A stretch of DNA of 61,462 nt from Chloroflexota bacterium (lineage in GTDB: Bacteria; Chloroflexota; Dehalococcoidia; UBA2985), in the NCBI GenBank assembly GCA_016210515.1, contig JACQTZ010000023.1, positions 1 through 61,462 on the forward strand, read 5' to 3'. The notes below the pieces were generated by a model. The model was given only the letters and a program-made list of their open reading frames with translations. It was not told the DNA's origin and did not search any database. Positions 53,350 to 61,462 of this stretch are shown here, one piece after another (position 1 is the stretch's first letter; every line of letters begins with the position of its first letter). A program made the position numbers and the translations under genes.

Positions 53350-53817
53350 CCCTGAGCGAAGCGAAGAGCTTCTTTCGCTGTTGGAAAGACTATTAGCCCT
53401 GCCATCCTCTGGGGGGGGATTCCGAGCGTGGTTTTGGAGATGGGCCTCGGCAGTCTGTCTGTTGGATTATTGGGGGCGAAATGATAAAATAAGTATTACT
53501 GCATGTCGCTATAATATCCAGCATAGTTGTAGTGTTTTACGCTACATAATTCATTAGTTTTGGCGACATACATCCTAGAATATAGGTTCTAAAATTTAGT
53601 TGTGCGTGATTATACAAATAGGCTTTCGGCCAAGCCTGGGTTTTGTGTCCGATCCCAGGTTGAGTAATGGAAAGGCATCAGTTTATACGTCATCGTCTCT
53701 AATTTCCCCAGGCTTTGTAATGTAGAAGTAAGGCACTGCTTTGGTCGCCTCCGTCGTCGGACTTTAAAAAATGCCGGAGGTGTGGGCTAGCGAGTTAGGA
53801 AGGGAGGGTGATGCCTG
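53350..53817. other. AT-rich intergenic region before the bc complex genes
   Basis: 468 bp with lower GC than its surroundings and no gene. It has two overlapping hairpins: AGGCTT/AAGCCT (53620-53637) followed by GGGTTTT, and CCTGGG/CCCAGG (53635-53659). They cannot form together. A promoter for the following operon is likely here but I cannot pick one. Confidence 0.4.
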
Positions 53818-54354
53818 ATGGCTGACTATGGCCCTCAGAATAGGGAAGGGGTTGACCGACGCACGTTTCTTGCCTACGCTGCGGGCGCCACTGTTGCCTT
53901 CATGGGAACGGTGCTGGGCGCTCTGGCCCTGGGCGCAGGCCTCACTCCTGCCTTCAAGCCCAAGTCGGAGGGAGATCGAGTGAAGTTGGGCAATATGGAT
54001 GATTTCTCCCTCGGCGTGCCCAAGAAGGTGGATTTTGTCCTTTACGTCAAAGACGGCTGGGTGGAGACTCCATCCCCCAAGTCGGTATGGGTAGTTCGCC
54101 AGGAAGGCGGCGAGTTCACCGTCTTCAACTCACGATGCACCCACTTGGGATGCATTGTGGACTGGAAGAAGGGCAACCGCGGCCCGGCCTTCTACTCCCC
54201 TTGCCACGCTGGGGTCTTCACCATCGAGGGCACCGTTATCGGCGGCCCGCCCCCTCGTTCCCTGGATGCCCTGGAATACGACATCGAGGCCGGTGAGCTC
54301 TACTGCGAATATAGGGACTTCGTGCTGGGCGTGCCAGGGAAAGAGCCCGCCTAG
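53818..54354 (+). CDS. qcrA: Rieske iron-sulfur protein of a bc-type complex
   Basis: 178 residues. The N-terminus has twin Arg (DRRTFLAYAAGA) and a membrane anchor (VAFMGTVLGALALGAGL), suggesting Tat export. The [2Fe-2S] ligands are Cys107, His109, Cys129 and His131, with disulfide Cys112 (CTHLGC, SPCHAG). It takes electrons from quinol. Ends 42 bp before the cytochrome b gene. Confidence 0.95.
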   Translation: MADYGPQNREGVDRRTFLAYAAGATVAFMGTVLGALALGAGLTPAFKPKSEGDRVKLGNMDDFSLGVPKKVDFVLYVKDGWVETPSPKSVWVVRQEGGEFTVFNSRCTHLGCIVDWKKGNRGPAFYSPCHAGVFTIEGTVIGGPPPRSLDALEYDIEAGELYCEYRDFVLGVPGKEPA

Positions 54355-54396
54355 TGACGAACTCGATCTTGCCTCCCTCCATGAAGGGTATCCTGT

Positions 54397-55110
54397 GTGA
54401 ATAGCTTCATGGCGACCCTTTACCACTGGCTTCATGAGAGAATAGAGCTGGTCTCTCTGCGGGATGCCCTGTTCACCCGGCTCATCCCCGTGGGGGTAGG
54501 CTTTTGGTATACTCTGGGCTTCGCCAGTATTTTTGTCTTCATCAACCAGGTGCTCACCGGTATGGTGCTGTCCCTCTACTATTCCCCTTCCCCCGACCAC
54601 GCCTACGACAGCGTTAACTATATCATGAATGAGGTTACCTTCGGCAGTGTGGTTCGAGGCCTGCATCATTGGGGCGCTAGCGCCATGGTGGTGTTGGTTG
54701 TCGCCCACGGGGCGGTCGTCTTCGCAATGGCCGCCTACAAATATCCCCGGGAGCTGACCTGGATTATCGGAATCCTGACCTTTCTGGTAGTGCTGGGCTT
54801 TTCTTTTACTGGCTATCTCCTCCCCTGGGACGAGAAGGCATACTGGGCCACCACCGTGGGCACCAACATGGCTGGTACCGTCCCTTATGTAGGAGACTAT
54901 CTGGTCAGGGTTCTGCGCGGGGGTAGCACCCTGGGAGCCATGACGCTGGCCCGTTTCTATGTGGCTCACACCATGATATTGCCCGCTATTTTCCTTGTTC
55001 TCATAGGCATCCATCTTTTCCTGGTGGTCAGGATAGGGGTCTCGGTGCCACCGAAGCTGTGGGAGGGGAATAGACAGTCCCGCCCCGCGGCTGGAGGGAG
55101 AAGGCCCTGA
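54397..55110 (+). CDS. Cytochrome b6-type subunit
   Basis: 237 residues with four membrane helices carrying the two haem b histidine pairs (RGLHHWGASAMVVLVVAHG and ARFYVAHTMILPAIFLVLIG with IHLF). The b6 signatures TGYLLPWDEKAYWAT and GTNMAGTVP are present. The start is GTG. The length marks a split b6/IV arrangement, with the rest in the next gene. Confidence 0.93.
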   Translation: MNSFMATLYHWLHERIELVSLRDALFTRLIPVGVGFWYTLGFASIFVFINQVLTGMVLSLYYSPSPDHAYDSVNYIMNEVTFGSVVRGLHHWGASAMVVLVVAHGAVVFAMAAYKYPRELTWIIGILTFLVVLGFSFTGYLLPWDEKAYWATTVGTNMAGTVPYVGDYLVRVLRGGSTLGAMTLARFYVAHTMILPAIFLVLIGIHLFLVVRIGVSVPPKLWEGNRQSRPAAGGRRP

Positions 55111-55904
55111 TGGCTTTCACCAGGAGACGTGTAGATGGGGTTAGGGGGCCGGAGGCCCGCCAAGAGGAATATCACGCTCGCTATATCGACTTCAAGCGCC
55201 AGGGGAAACCCTTCTGGCCCCACATCATTATCGAGGATGTCCTGGTATCCTTGGCAGTTCTTGGAGGGCTTCTCCTCTTGACCGTTTTCTGGGGGGTGCC
55301 TCTGGAGGGGAGGGCTGACCCCACCAATAGCGCCTATGTCCCTAGGCCTGAGTGGTATTTCATGTGGATATTCCAGTTGCTCAAGGTATTTCCTGGGTAT
55401 TTGGAATGGGTCGGAGTAGCTGCACTGCCTGCCATAGGCGTGCTCCTTTTGCTCTTCCTGCCCTTTTTGGACAGGAACCCCCGGCGAGCACCTCGGTTTC
55501 GTCGCCTGGCCTTGAGCCTTGGGGTCCTGGGTATGGTTGGTGTAGCCTTCCTCACCTATCAGGCCTTCGCCGCCACGCCTCCCCGGGAGGGGGCTGTCGG
55601 CCAGCCGGGTCAAGAGATAAAGCTCACCGCGGACCAGCTCGCTGGTCGGCAACTTTTCAACAGCCAGTGCGCGGTGTGCCATATCCTGGCGGGGAAGGGT
55701 GGCATCACAGCCCCCCCCCTGGATGGTATCGCCCAGCGAATGGACCCCGCTTTTATCCATATGTATATCGAAAACCCGGCATCCATCAATCCCTACTCAG
55801 CGATGCCATCCTTCCTCAAATACCCGGATGTCAAACTTCTGACGCACCAGCAGGTGGAGCAAATAGTGAACTACCTGATGGCCTATGGCCTGGTGACCAA
55901 ATGA
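55110..55904 (+). CDS. Subunit IV-cytochrome c fusion
   Basis: 264 residues. The first 150 are subunit IV-like, with a PEWYFMWIFQLLK quinol-site motif and three membrane helices. After a linker (ATPPREGAVG) comes a cytochrome c domain with haem site CAVCH (Cys187) and a distal Met candidate near AMPSFLKYP. The fusion places an electron acceptor on the quinol oxidase itself. The ATG overlaps the previous stop. Confidence 0.9.
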   Translation: MAFTRRRVDGVRGPEARQEEYHARYIDFKRQGKPFWPHIIIEDVLVSLAVLGGLLLLTVFWGVPLEGRADPTNSAYVPRPEWYFMWIFQLLKVFPGYLEWVGVAALPAIGVLLLLFLPFLDRNPRRAPRFRRLALSLGVLGMVGVAFLTYQAFAATPPREGAVGQPGQEIKLTADQLAGRQLFNSQCAVCHILAGKGGITAPPLDGIAQRMDPAFIHMYIENPASINPYSAMPSFLKYPDVKLLTHQQVEQIVNYLMAYGLVTK

Positions 55905-56419
55905 GGCAACCAGCCCCTCATGATAACAGCAAGGGCTCTGCGGGCTGGGCGCTCATCCTGTTGGCTGTGATAGCGGGTCTGGGCCTAGTGGCCATCCTCT
56001 ATAAATGGGAGTCGTCCGAGCGTGCCGTGGTCACCGCATCGCCCACCCGCATCGCGGCTATCTCTCCCAGCCCAACCCCTGCCGCATTGGCCACGCCGGC
56101 GGAGACGCCCACCGTAGCTCCACTACCGGGCGTCGTCAGCTTCTCCCGGGACATTCAGCCCATCTTTAAGGCCCGCTGCCTGGGTTGTCATGGCACTCTG
56201 GGCTTGGGAGGTCTAGATTTGAGCAGTTATGACGCAATCTTCAGCACCGGCAACCGTGCCCCCGTGGTGATTCCTGAAAGTGCCCAGGGAAGCGTCCTCT
56301 ACCGAAGCCTGCGGGGAGGAGCTGATGGCATTAGCTCTATGCCCCCCGGGCCCCCTCTCAGCGAGGAACAAATAGAGGCTATTGGCCGCTGGATAGACCA
56401 GGGCGCTCTAGAGAACTAG
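55901..56419 (+). CDS. Membrane-anchored cytochrome c
   Basis: 172 residues: N-terminal anchor (GWALILLAVIAGLGLVAILY), Pro/Thr/Ala-rich linker, cytochrome c domain with CLGCH (Cys93), DLSSYDAIFSTGN and SSMPPGPPLSEEQIEAIGRW. The pattern is like the planctomycete-type c domain. It could pass electrons on from the bc complex. It overlaps the fusion gene by four bases. Confidence 0.88.
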   Translation: MRQPAPHDNSKGSAGWALILLAVIAGLGLVAILYKWESSERAVVTASPTRIAAISPSPTPAALATPAETPTVAPLPGVVSFSRDIQPIFKARCLGCHGTLGLGGLDLSSYDAIFSTGNRAPVVIPESAQGSVLYRSLRGGADGISSMPPGPPLSEEQIEAIGRWIDQGALEN

Positions 56420-56516
56420 GCAGAGGAGCATGGTTGTTGAACAGCTTGTAGTTGCTTTTTCCCTTGGTGTCACTTTTTTTGCTATGATGAAATCATTCAT
56501 GTGAGAGGAGTCAGGG

Positions 56517-58823
56517 ATGTGGGCCCGCATGAACCTCACCACAAGAATGGTGGGCCTGGTAATGCTGGGGCTGCTGATAGTTTTCGCTGCCTTCGGTTTC
56601 GTCAGCATGTGGACCCTGGGTCAGAGCACCCAAAGAACCCTTCATGAGAGGCTTCTTCTGGCCAAAGTGGCGGCTAAATCCATCGATAACTATAATCGTG
56701 TCATCCTGCAGCAGATTCAAGATGCGGTTTCTGCCTCTCTATTGCTTCAGGGCGATGCCCCGGGGCAGGAAAGCCAACTCTTGAAAGGCATCCAGGCTCG
56801 GCTCCTGGCCTACGAGCTTTTCTATCTCGATAGACAAGGTGTTCTCACGGCCCTTCAACCTTCTCGAGCAGGAGTGATAGGCAGAGACCTCTCCGCTAGC
56901 AGGTATGTCGCTGCCACCTATGCCAAGGGTCTGCCCCAGATTTCTGGGATCGTGTCCTCTTTCACTGATGGGAGGGAGGAGGTGGTCTACTTGGTTCCTG
57001 TTCTGTCGGCGGAAGGCCAGGTTCTGGGCGCTGTGGGCGCTGGCTTCGATCTGACTGATTCTCAGATCGGTGGGTTCATCGAGGCCATCCACTTGGGCGA
57101 GACCGGCTATGCCCAGGTGGTGGATGATGATGGGGAACTCTTGGCCTCCACCATCCCTGCCACTCTGGCGGAGAAGAGCGACCATGGCGATCGTTTTGTG
57201 GCACTGATAGAAGGACGGAAGGAAGTGGTGAGGACGTGCCATAGTTGCCACGACCCCCAGGGCTCAACGCCAAAGCGCAAGGATGTATTGGCCTTCGTTC
57301 CCATGTCCTCTGCTTCCTGGGGGGTTGCAGTGCGTCAGAGTGAAGAGGAGGCCCTGGGGCCAACCCGTCGGCTCAGGTGGGGGATGCTGGGTATTGGAAC
57401 CCTCTCGTTACTCTCTGGCCTGGCCTTCACGGCGATATTTATGAGGCGGACACTTAGACCTGTGCGCTTGCTTACCGAGGGCGCGCAGAGGATTGCTACG
57501 GGGGACCTCTCCAGCCCCATCGAGGCCAAAGGGCAGGACGAAATAGGTATTCTTGCCAGGACATTCGAATCCATGAGAGTGAAACTGGAGACATCCCTTG
57601 GGGAGATAGCGGACAGGGCGCTGGAGGCAGAAGCCCTCTATCAGCTAGGTGTGGAGATATCCAGTCTTTTGGATGTGGATAAAACTCTAAGCTCCGTGGT
57701 AGGGCGGGCCAGGGAGCTCCTGCAGGCCGATGTAGCCATGCTCAGCCTGCTGGATGAGAACAGCCGCCAGATATACGTGCGTGCTGTCAGCGGCGCCCCG
57801 GATGAGGACTTCCTTCACCTGGCGCTAACGCCGGGGCATGGGTTTGCCGGTAAGGTGATTGAGCTAGGTCAGGTGGTGTCTACTGCGGACTATCTGACAG
57901 AGCCTGGAATTCATCGGGATGTCGAGGCCGATGCCCTGGCCCAGAAGGAAGGTCTCAGATCTCACCTGGGAGTTCCCCTGAGGATAAGAGACAAAGTCAT
58001 CGGGGCTCTGGTGGTCGCCTATCGGAGAAGATACGAGTTTCAGGCTCGGGAGGAGGGCCTTCTATCTCGCCTGGCTAATCAGGCGGCCATTGTAATTGAA
58101 AACGCTCGCCTATATGATGAGGTGCAGCGTAAGGAAGAGCAACGAGGGCAGCTACTGGAAAGAGTCATCTCCATCCAGGAAGAGGAGCGCAAGCGCATCG
58201 CCCAGGAGCTTCACGACGATTCGGCGCAAACGCTCTCAGCTTTAAGCATGCAACTGGAGTCCATTGAGGGAGAGCTCCCTCCGGGGATGGAGGAGATAAG
58301 GGCCAGGATAGAGAGGTATCGGGTCTCCGTAGTTCGGGCATTGGAGGATGTGCGGAGGGTGATCGCCGATATTCGGCCCACGTCCCTGGACGACCTGGGC
58401 CTGGTGCCGGCCATTCGCTGGTATGCTGCCGGCCACTTGGAGGAACGGGGTGTGAAGGTGTCGGTGGAGTCCAGTAAGATAAGTTTCCGGCTCCCCTTGC
58501 GCCTGGAGACAGCCCTGTTCCGAGTGGCTCAGGAAGCCATAAACAATATCGCCAAGCACGCAGAATGCTCCTCCGCCAGGATTTTGCTGGAGGTCCAGGA
58601 TTCTTCCCTTCGCATGGTAATAGAGGATGATGGCAGAGGATTCGATACGGCGGAGGTCCTGGCTTGGCGAGGGGGCAGGTCTGGGTTGGGGATTCTCGGG
58701 ATGAGAGAGCGGGTGGCCCTCTTCGATGGCGCTCTCAGCATAGATTCTTCCCCTGGAAAAGGCACCAAGGTCATCGTCGAAGTTCCCTGGGAAAAGGAGG
58801 CGGGAGATGGAAAAGAAGATTAA
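56517..58823 (+). CDS. Sensor histidine kinase with extracytoplasmic CxxCH motif
   Basis: 768 residues. A membrane helix near 7-30, an extracytoplasmic Cache-like domain to about 285 that contains CHSCH (Cys241, Cys244, His245) of the c-haem type, a second helix (MLGIGTLSLLSGLAFTAIFM), HAMP, GAF, then HisKA_3 with RIAQELHDD (His566) and HATPase (AQEAINNIAKHAE, DDGRGFD). AGAGGAG lies before the ATG and an extended -10 (TGCTATGAT) about 30 bases upstream. It is the partner of the next gene. Redox or gas sensing is inferred from the motif and from the neighbouring bc genes. Confidence 0.92.
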   Translation: MWARMNLTTRMVGLVMLGLLIVFAAFGFVSMWTLGQSTQRTLHERLLLAKVAAKSIDNYNRVILQQIQDAVSASLLLQGDAPGQESQLLKGIQARLLAYELFYLDRQGVLTALQPSRAGVIGRDLSASRYVAATYAKGLPQISGIVSSFTDGREEVVYLVPVLSAEGQVLGAVGAGFDLTDSQIGGFIEAIHLGETGYAQVVDDDGELLASTIPATLAEKSDHGDRFVALIEGRKEVVRTCHSCHDPQGSTPKRKDVLAFVPMSSASWGVAVRQSEEEALGPTRRLRWGMLGIGTLSLLSGLAFTAIFMRRTLRPVRLLTEGAQRIATGDLSSPIEAKGQDEIGILARTFESMRVKLETSLGEIADRALEAEALYQLGVEISSLLDVDKTLSSVVGRARELLQADVAMLSLLDENSRQIYVRAVSGAPDEDFLHLALTPGHGFAGKVIELGQVVSTADYLTEPGIHRDVEADALAQKEGLRSHLGVPLRIRDKVIGALVVAYRRRYEFQAREEGLLSRLANQAAIVIENARLYDEVQRKEEQRGQLLERVISIQEEERKRIAQELHDDSAQTLSALSMQLESIEGELPPGMEEIRARIERYRVSVVRALEDVRRVIADIRPTSLDDLGLVPAIRWYAAGHLEERGVKVSVESSKISFRLPLRLETALFRVAQEAINNIAKHAECSSARILLEVQDSSLRMVIEDDGRGFDTAEVLAWRGGRSGLGILGMRERVALFDGALSIDSSPGKGTKVIVEVPWEKEAGDGKED

Positions 58824-59469
58824 GGTCTTAGTGGTAGACGACCATGCCATGGTTCGGGAAGGCATTTCCTTGCTCCTAAAGGCTCATCCGGATATGGAGG
58901 TGGTGGGCGAGGCTACCGATGGCTCCGAGGCCTTGGAGAAGGTCACCGAGCTTTGTCCCGATGTTGTGCTAATGGATATCACCATGCCCAAGATGAGCGG
59001 CCTTGAGGCCACCCAACAGATAAAAAAGGTGTTCCCCGAGATGCAGGTGCTGGCCTTAACGGTCCATGGAGGGGCGGAGTATTTCTTCCGCATTCTGGCA
59101 GCGGGTGCCTCAGGATATATCCTGAAAGGAGGCACCTCTGCGGAGCTGGTAACCGCTATCCGGGCTTTGCATCAAGGGGGGGTATACTTGCATCCTTCGG
59201 TGGCCGGGAAACTGGTGAATGGCTATCTAAGAGGCCTGAAGAGTGGGGAGGAGCGGGTGGCCTACGATGGTCTCACGGAAAGGGAGCGGGAGGTGCTTAA
59301 GCTCATCGGGGAGGGGCGCACCAATCAGGAGATAGCAGAGCTGCTGTTCCTGAGCCCCAATACGGTGCAAACCCATCGCTCTAGGATCATGGACAAGCTA
59401 GGTCTCCATACTCGTGCCGAGCTGGTTAAGTATGCCATCAATAAAGGTTTAATTGATATATCGTCATAG
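58807..59469 (+). CDS. NarL/LuxR-type response regulator
   Basis: 220 residues. Receiver domain with DDHAMVREGI and phosphorylated Asp57 (VVLMDITMPKMSG), and the LuxR HTH (LTEREREVLKLIGEGRTNQE, LFLSPNTVQTHRSRIMDKLG). The start overlaps the kinase end by 17 bases, so it is translationally coupled. Its targets are not visible in the sequence; the bc genes are candidates. Confidence 0.95.
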   Translation: MEKKIKVLVVDDHAMVREGISLLLKAHPDMEVVGEATDGSEALEKVTELCPDVVLMDITMPKMSGLEATQQIKKVFPEMQVLALTVHGGAEYFFRILAAGASGYILKGGTSAELVTAIRALHQGGVYLHPSVAGKLVNGYLRGLKSGEERVAYDGLTEREREVLKLIGEGRTNQEIAELLFLSPNTVQTHRSRIMDKLGLHTRAELVKYAINKGLIDISS

Positions 59470-59605
59470 ATAGTATCTATAAATGTAAAGATAATATAGT
59501 ATTCATGGATAGGGTGTTCTCTCATGTCAATTCATTTTTCTATAGGATGTTAAAGAGGTGTGAACAGTGCTAGCCTGAAGATGGAGTAACAAAGGAGCGC
59601 AGGAT

Positions 59606-59770
59606 ATGGCTAGCATCTTGGACACATCCCAAGCAGCATCTACGTGGGAGCTCCCCAAGGAAAAGGTCGAGGGCAGTAGTGCCCGGGGGGGATATTGGGC
59701 ATTGGTGGTGGTTATCGCCCTGGTAACCATCGGCCTGCTCTACGGCTCTTATTTCTTCTTCATCTCTTAA
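59606..59770 (+). CDS. Small single-span membrane protein
   Basis: 54 residues: a polar N-terminus (MASILDTSQAASTWELPKEK) and one C-terminal helix (YWALVVVIALVTIGLLYGSY). AAAGGAG lies eight bases before the ATG. A strong terminator follows. It could be a small subunit of a respiratory complex, but no homology is seen. Confidence 0.7.
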   Translation: MASILDTSQAASTWELPKEKVEGSSARGGYWALVVVIALVTIGLLYGSYFFFIS

Positions 59771-59816
59771 GGGCTCTCCTAAATCACGTAGAGGGACCTG
59801 ATCAAACAGACGTCTG

Positions 59817-59856
59817 GAGTTCCCTTCGCCCATTTGGCGAGGGGAACTCAGTTTTT
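59817..59856 (+). terminator. Intrinsic terminator
   Basis: GAGTTCCCTTCGCC pairs with GGCGAGGGGAACTC (one G-T) around CATTT, followed by AG and five T. Confidence 0.92.
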
Positions 59857-59938
59857 GTGGTCTGCCGCCGGCCGAGTTTCGGAATCGAGGCTTAGTTGGG
59901 CCTTCTAACATAGAAGCGCTCACTTATTCGCCCCATTG

Positions 59939-59967
59939 TTGACAAGCGCTGTGATTTATGCTTAAGT
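59939..59967 (+). promoter_or_regulatory. Possible promoter of the surface protein gene
   Basis: Perfect TTGACA, 17-bp spacer, weak TTAAGT. An alternative -10 TATTAT is at 60005-60010. The rest of 59857-60076 holds nothing else I can identify. Confidence 0.4.
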
Positions 59968-60076
59968 ATCCGCTAGAGTATCTTTGATGCCAGGACTGAC
60001 GTTGTATTATAGTGGAGAGAGGCCCCGAAAACCAAGGGGTGTTATCAATAGTTCTTAAATCTTAAGGAGGGGTGCC

Positions 60077-61462
60077 GTGAGGCCAAAAAGTTCTTACAAG
60101 GTATTGTCAGCTTTCGTCATAACAGCAGTCATTCTGGGCGTAATTTTGTCCTTCCCCGTGGGATGGTTTAGTGCGTCCACAGAGGCTTTCAATGTAGCTT
60201 TCGTTAATCCTTCCACTGGCACCGTGGGCATTAATTATTCCTTCAATGCAACGGTGTCCCTTAACGATGTGGAGAAGTTGCCAATACAAAGTGTCAACAT
60301 GCGCATTTACAATGCGGCTACCCCATCAATCAAAGCGGATCTCCTTGCCCTTCCCACACTTTCTGGTTCTGCTTCCTATTCGAATACCCAAACAAACGCT
60401 TTAGGGGGTGGGACAGCGACTGTTACTGCTGCCGTAACCCCTAAGTGGAAGTTTGGGTATGGATATGGCTATGCAGCATGGCAGAGCGTCGAATATAAGT
60501 TCGGCTGGGGCAATGCTTATGGCTATGGCGCTGGCTACGGTGCTGGGATAGCATCGATAACCTACAACGTGGTCTGGACGCCGCCAGCAGATTGGCCCGC
60601 TGGCACGTATAAGGTTGACCTGATAATTACTGCCGGCGGGACTCCCTTTAATCAGACGGTCATTTTTACTAAGACCAGCGCTACATTCATTCTCTATGGG
60701 CTGCCCACGCCACCCTCCACGCCAGTGAGTGGCACCGGCACGATCACCACGGGTGACGTTGTAACCCCTGGTGGTGAGTTTGTCCAGACGGTAACCCTTC
60801 AGTCCGAGGACGCCAAGGTGACTGTTACCATCGACGTCGGCACTGTGGCACATACCCCAGATGGCAACCCGGTGACCGAGGTAACGGTGGCTCCCATGCC
60901 ATCGCCCCCGCCGCCCCCTACTGGCGCCAATGTAGTTGCTGTCACATATGATTTCGGGCCGCCCGGGGCCACCTTCGTCCCGCCCATATCCATGACTTTT
61001 AACTACGATCCAACTCTAATACCCGTCGGGGTTGGTGAGACAGACCTAGTGGTTGCCTACTACGATAGCATTGCGGGTGAATGGGTGGTGGTGGAAGGGG
61101 CAGTGGTGGACCCAATAAGTAACACTATCACTGTGCCCATAAGCCACTTCACCATGTTTACCGTGATGAATCGACCCGCGCCAGCGCCGATAGTAACACC
61201 GGTGCCGACGGCGACGCCTCGTCCGGCCACGCCCACGCCGGTTCCGCCGACGGCGACGCCTCGTCCGGCCACGCCCACGCCGGTTCCGCCGACGGCGACG
61301 CCTCGTCCGGCCACGCCTACGCCTACGCCCACTCGGGTTGCGCCGACGCCAACGCCGGTCCCGCCGCCTCCGCCGCCTCCCAGCAGGACATGGGTTTACA
61401 TCGTCGTTGTGATTGTGGCTGTTGTGGTCGTTGGCTTGATTGCCTGGAGAGTGGTCCTGCGG
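60077..61462 (+). CDS. Large surface protein with Gly-Tyr and Thr-Pro repeat regions (partial)
   Basis: 462 codons to the window edge without a stop. GTG start preceded by AAGGAGGGG. Signal segment (VLSAFVITAVILGVILSFPV), beta-rich domain, a Gly/Tyr/Trp-rich stretch (FGYGYGYAAW, WGNAYGYGAGYGAG), and a domain typical of archaeal and bacterial surface proteins (YDFGPPGATFVPPISMTFNY, then NTITVPISHFTMFTVM). Thr-Pro repeats and a membrane helix (WVYIVVVIVAVVVVGLIAW) follow near the window end. Probably anchored in the envelope with the bulk outside. Confidence 0.8.
   Translation, partial: MRPKSSYKVLSAFVITAVILGVILSFPVGWFSASTEAFNVAFVNPSTGTVGINYSFNATVSLNDVEKLPIQSVNMRIYNAATPSIKADLLALPTLSGSASYSNTQTNALGGGTATVTAAVTPKWKFGYGYGYAAWQSVEYKFGWGNAYGYGAGYGAGIASITYNVVWTPPADWPAGTYKVDLIITAGGTPFNQTVIFTKTSATFILYGLPTPPSTPVSGTGTITTGDVVTPGGEFVQTVTLQSEDAKVTVTIDVGTVAHTPDGNPVTEVTVAPMPSPPPPPTGANVVAVTYDFGPPGATFVPPISMTFNYDPTLIPVGVGETDLVVAYYDSIAGEWVVVEGAVVDPISNTITVPISHFTMFTVMNRPAPAPIVTPVPTATPRPATPTPVPPTATPRPATPTPVPPTATPRPATPTPTPTRVAPTPTPVPPPPPPPSRTWVYIVVVIVAVVVVGLIAWRVVLR
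61202..61324 (+). repeat. 42-bp tandem repeat in the surface protein gene
   Basis: Three units (39, 42 and 42 bp) encoding VPPTATPRPATPTP. The copies are almost identical in DNA, so they are recent or homogenised. Confidence 0.9.

Noticed and set aside
61202..61324. CRISPR array
   Set aside because: The 42-bp units are adjacent with no spacers and encode protein in frame.

Overview
The window looks like an anaerobic, CO2-fixing bacterium of the Chloroflexota, most likely a Dehalococcoidia-related lineage. This is inferred from gene content and order, not from a phylogeny. Supporting points are a 23S rRNA gene with no 5S behind it, an acetogen-type Wood-Ljungdahl locus, the tRNA-tuf-rpmG-secE-nusG-ribosomal protein block, and high GC with mixed Shine-Dalgarno-led and apparently leaderless genes.

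Layout. 1-1803: 3' end of 23S rRNA, initiator tRNA with a damaged upstream copy, a DUF5661-type gene, tRNA-Ala and a tRNA-Ala copy that lost its 5' acceptor strand. 1922-3277: a secreted/membrane lectin-like protein. 3644-8744: NAD(P)-linked formate dehydrogenase (NuoE-like, NuoF-like, FdhA); FdhA is read through an in-frame UGA as selenocysteine with a SECIS hairpin. 8926-28953: a probably attenuated operon cooS-acsB-acsD-acsC-acsV-cooC-acsE followed by hdrA (double length), mvhD (second UGA/selenocysteine gene), metV, metF, hdrC, hdrB, a DUF166 gene and fhs. Together these give CO2 to formate, formyl-THF, methyl-THF, methyl-corrinoid protein and acetyl-CoA, with a probable electron-bifurcating methylene-THF reductase complex. 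FolD/FchA is not in the window. 29197-34166: thrS, a SWIM zinc-finger mini-protein, a BioD-like/DRTGG protein, moaE-moaD, a small membrane protein and a Thr-Pro-rich lipoprotein.

34209-42046 is accessory DNA: a MazF-type toxin with an excisionase-type HTH partner, then a partial phage structural module (capsid, head-tail adaptor, fibre with an amber stop, holin-like protein, tail proteins) with two palindromic repeat elements inserted and no terminase, portal or integrase. 42130-43011 is an RNase HI-MoaC fusion. 43158-48481: three tRNAs, tuf, rpmG, secE, nusG, rplK, a universal stress protein gene, rplA, an L10 leader, rplJ and rplL. 48543-50546: radC, gcvH, lipM. 50547-51789: decayed DNA with a 22-bp-period repeat array. 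51790-53349: alpha/beta hydrolase and menG, both with a -10 box directly before the ATG. 53818-56419: Rieske protein, cytochrome b6, a subunit IV-cytochrome c fusion and a membrane cytochrome c. 56517-59469: a histidine kinase with a CxxCH motif in its extracytoplasmic sensor and its NarL-type regulator. The window ends inside a surface protein (60077 onward) with Thr-Pro tandem repeats.

How it fits together: molybdopterin genes (moaE, moaD, moaC domain) supply the cofactor of the selenium formate dehydrogenase; menG and the bc-type complex imply a menaquinone electron transport chain beside the Wood-Ljungdahl pathway; the adjacent kinase/regulator pair may sense redox through haem.
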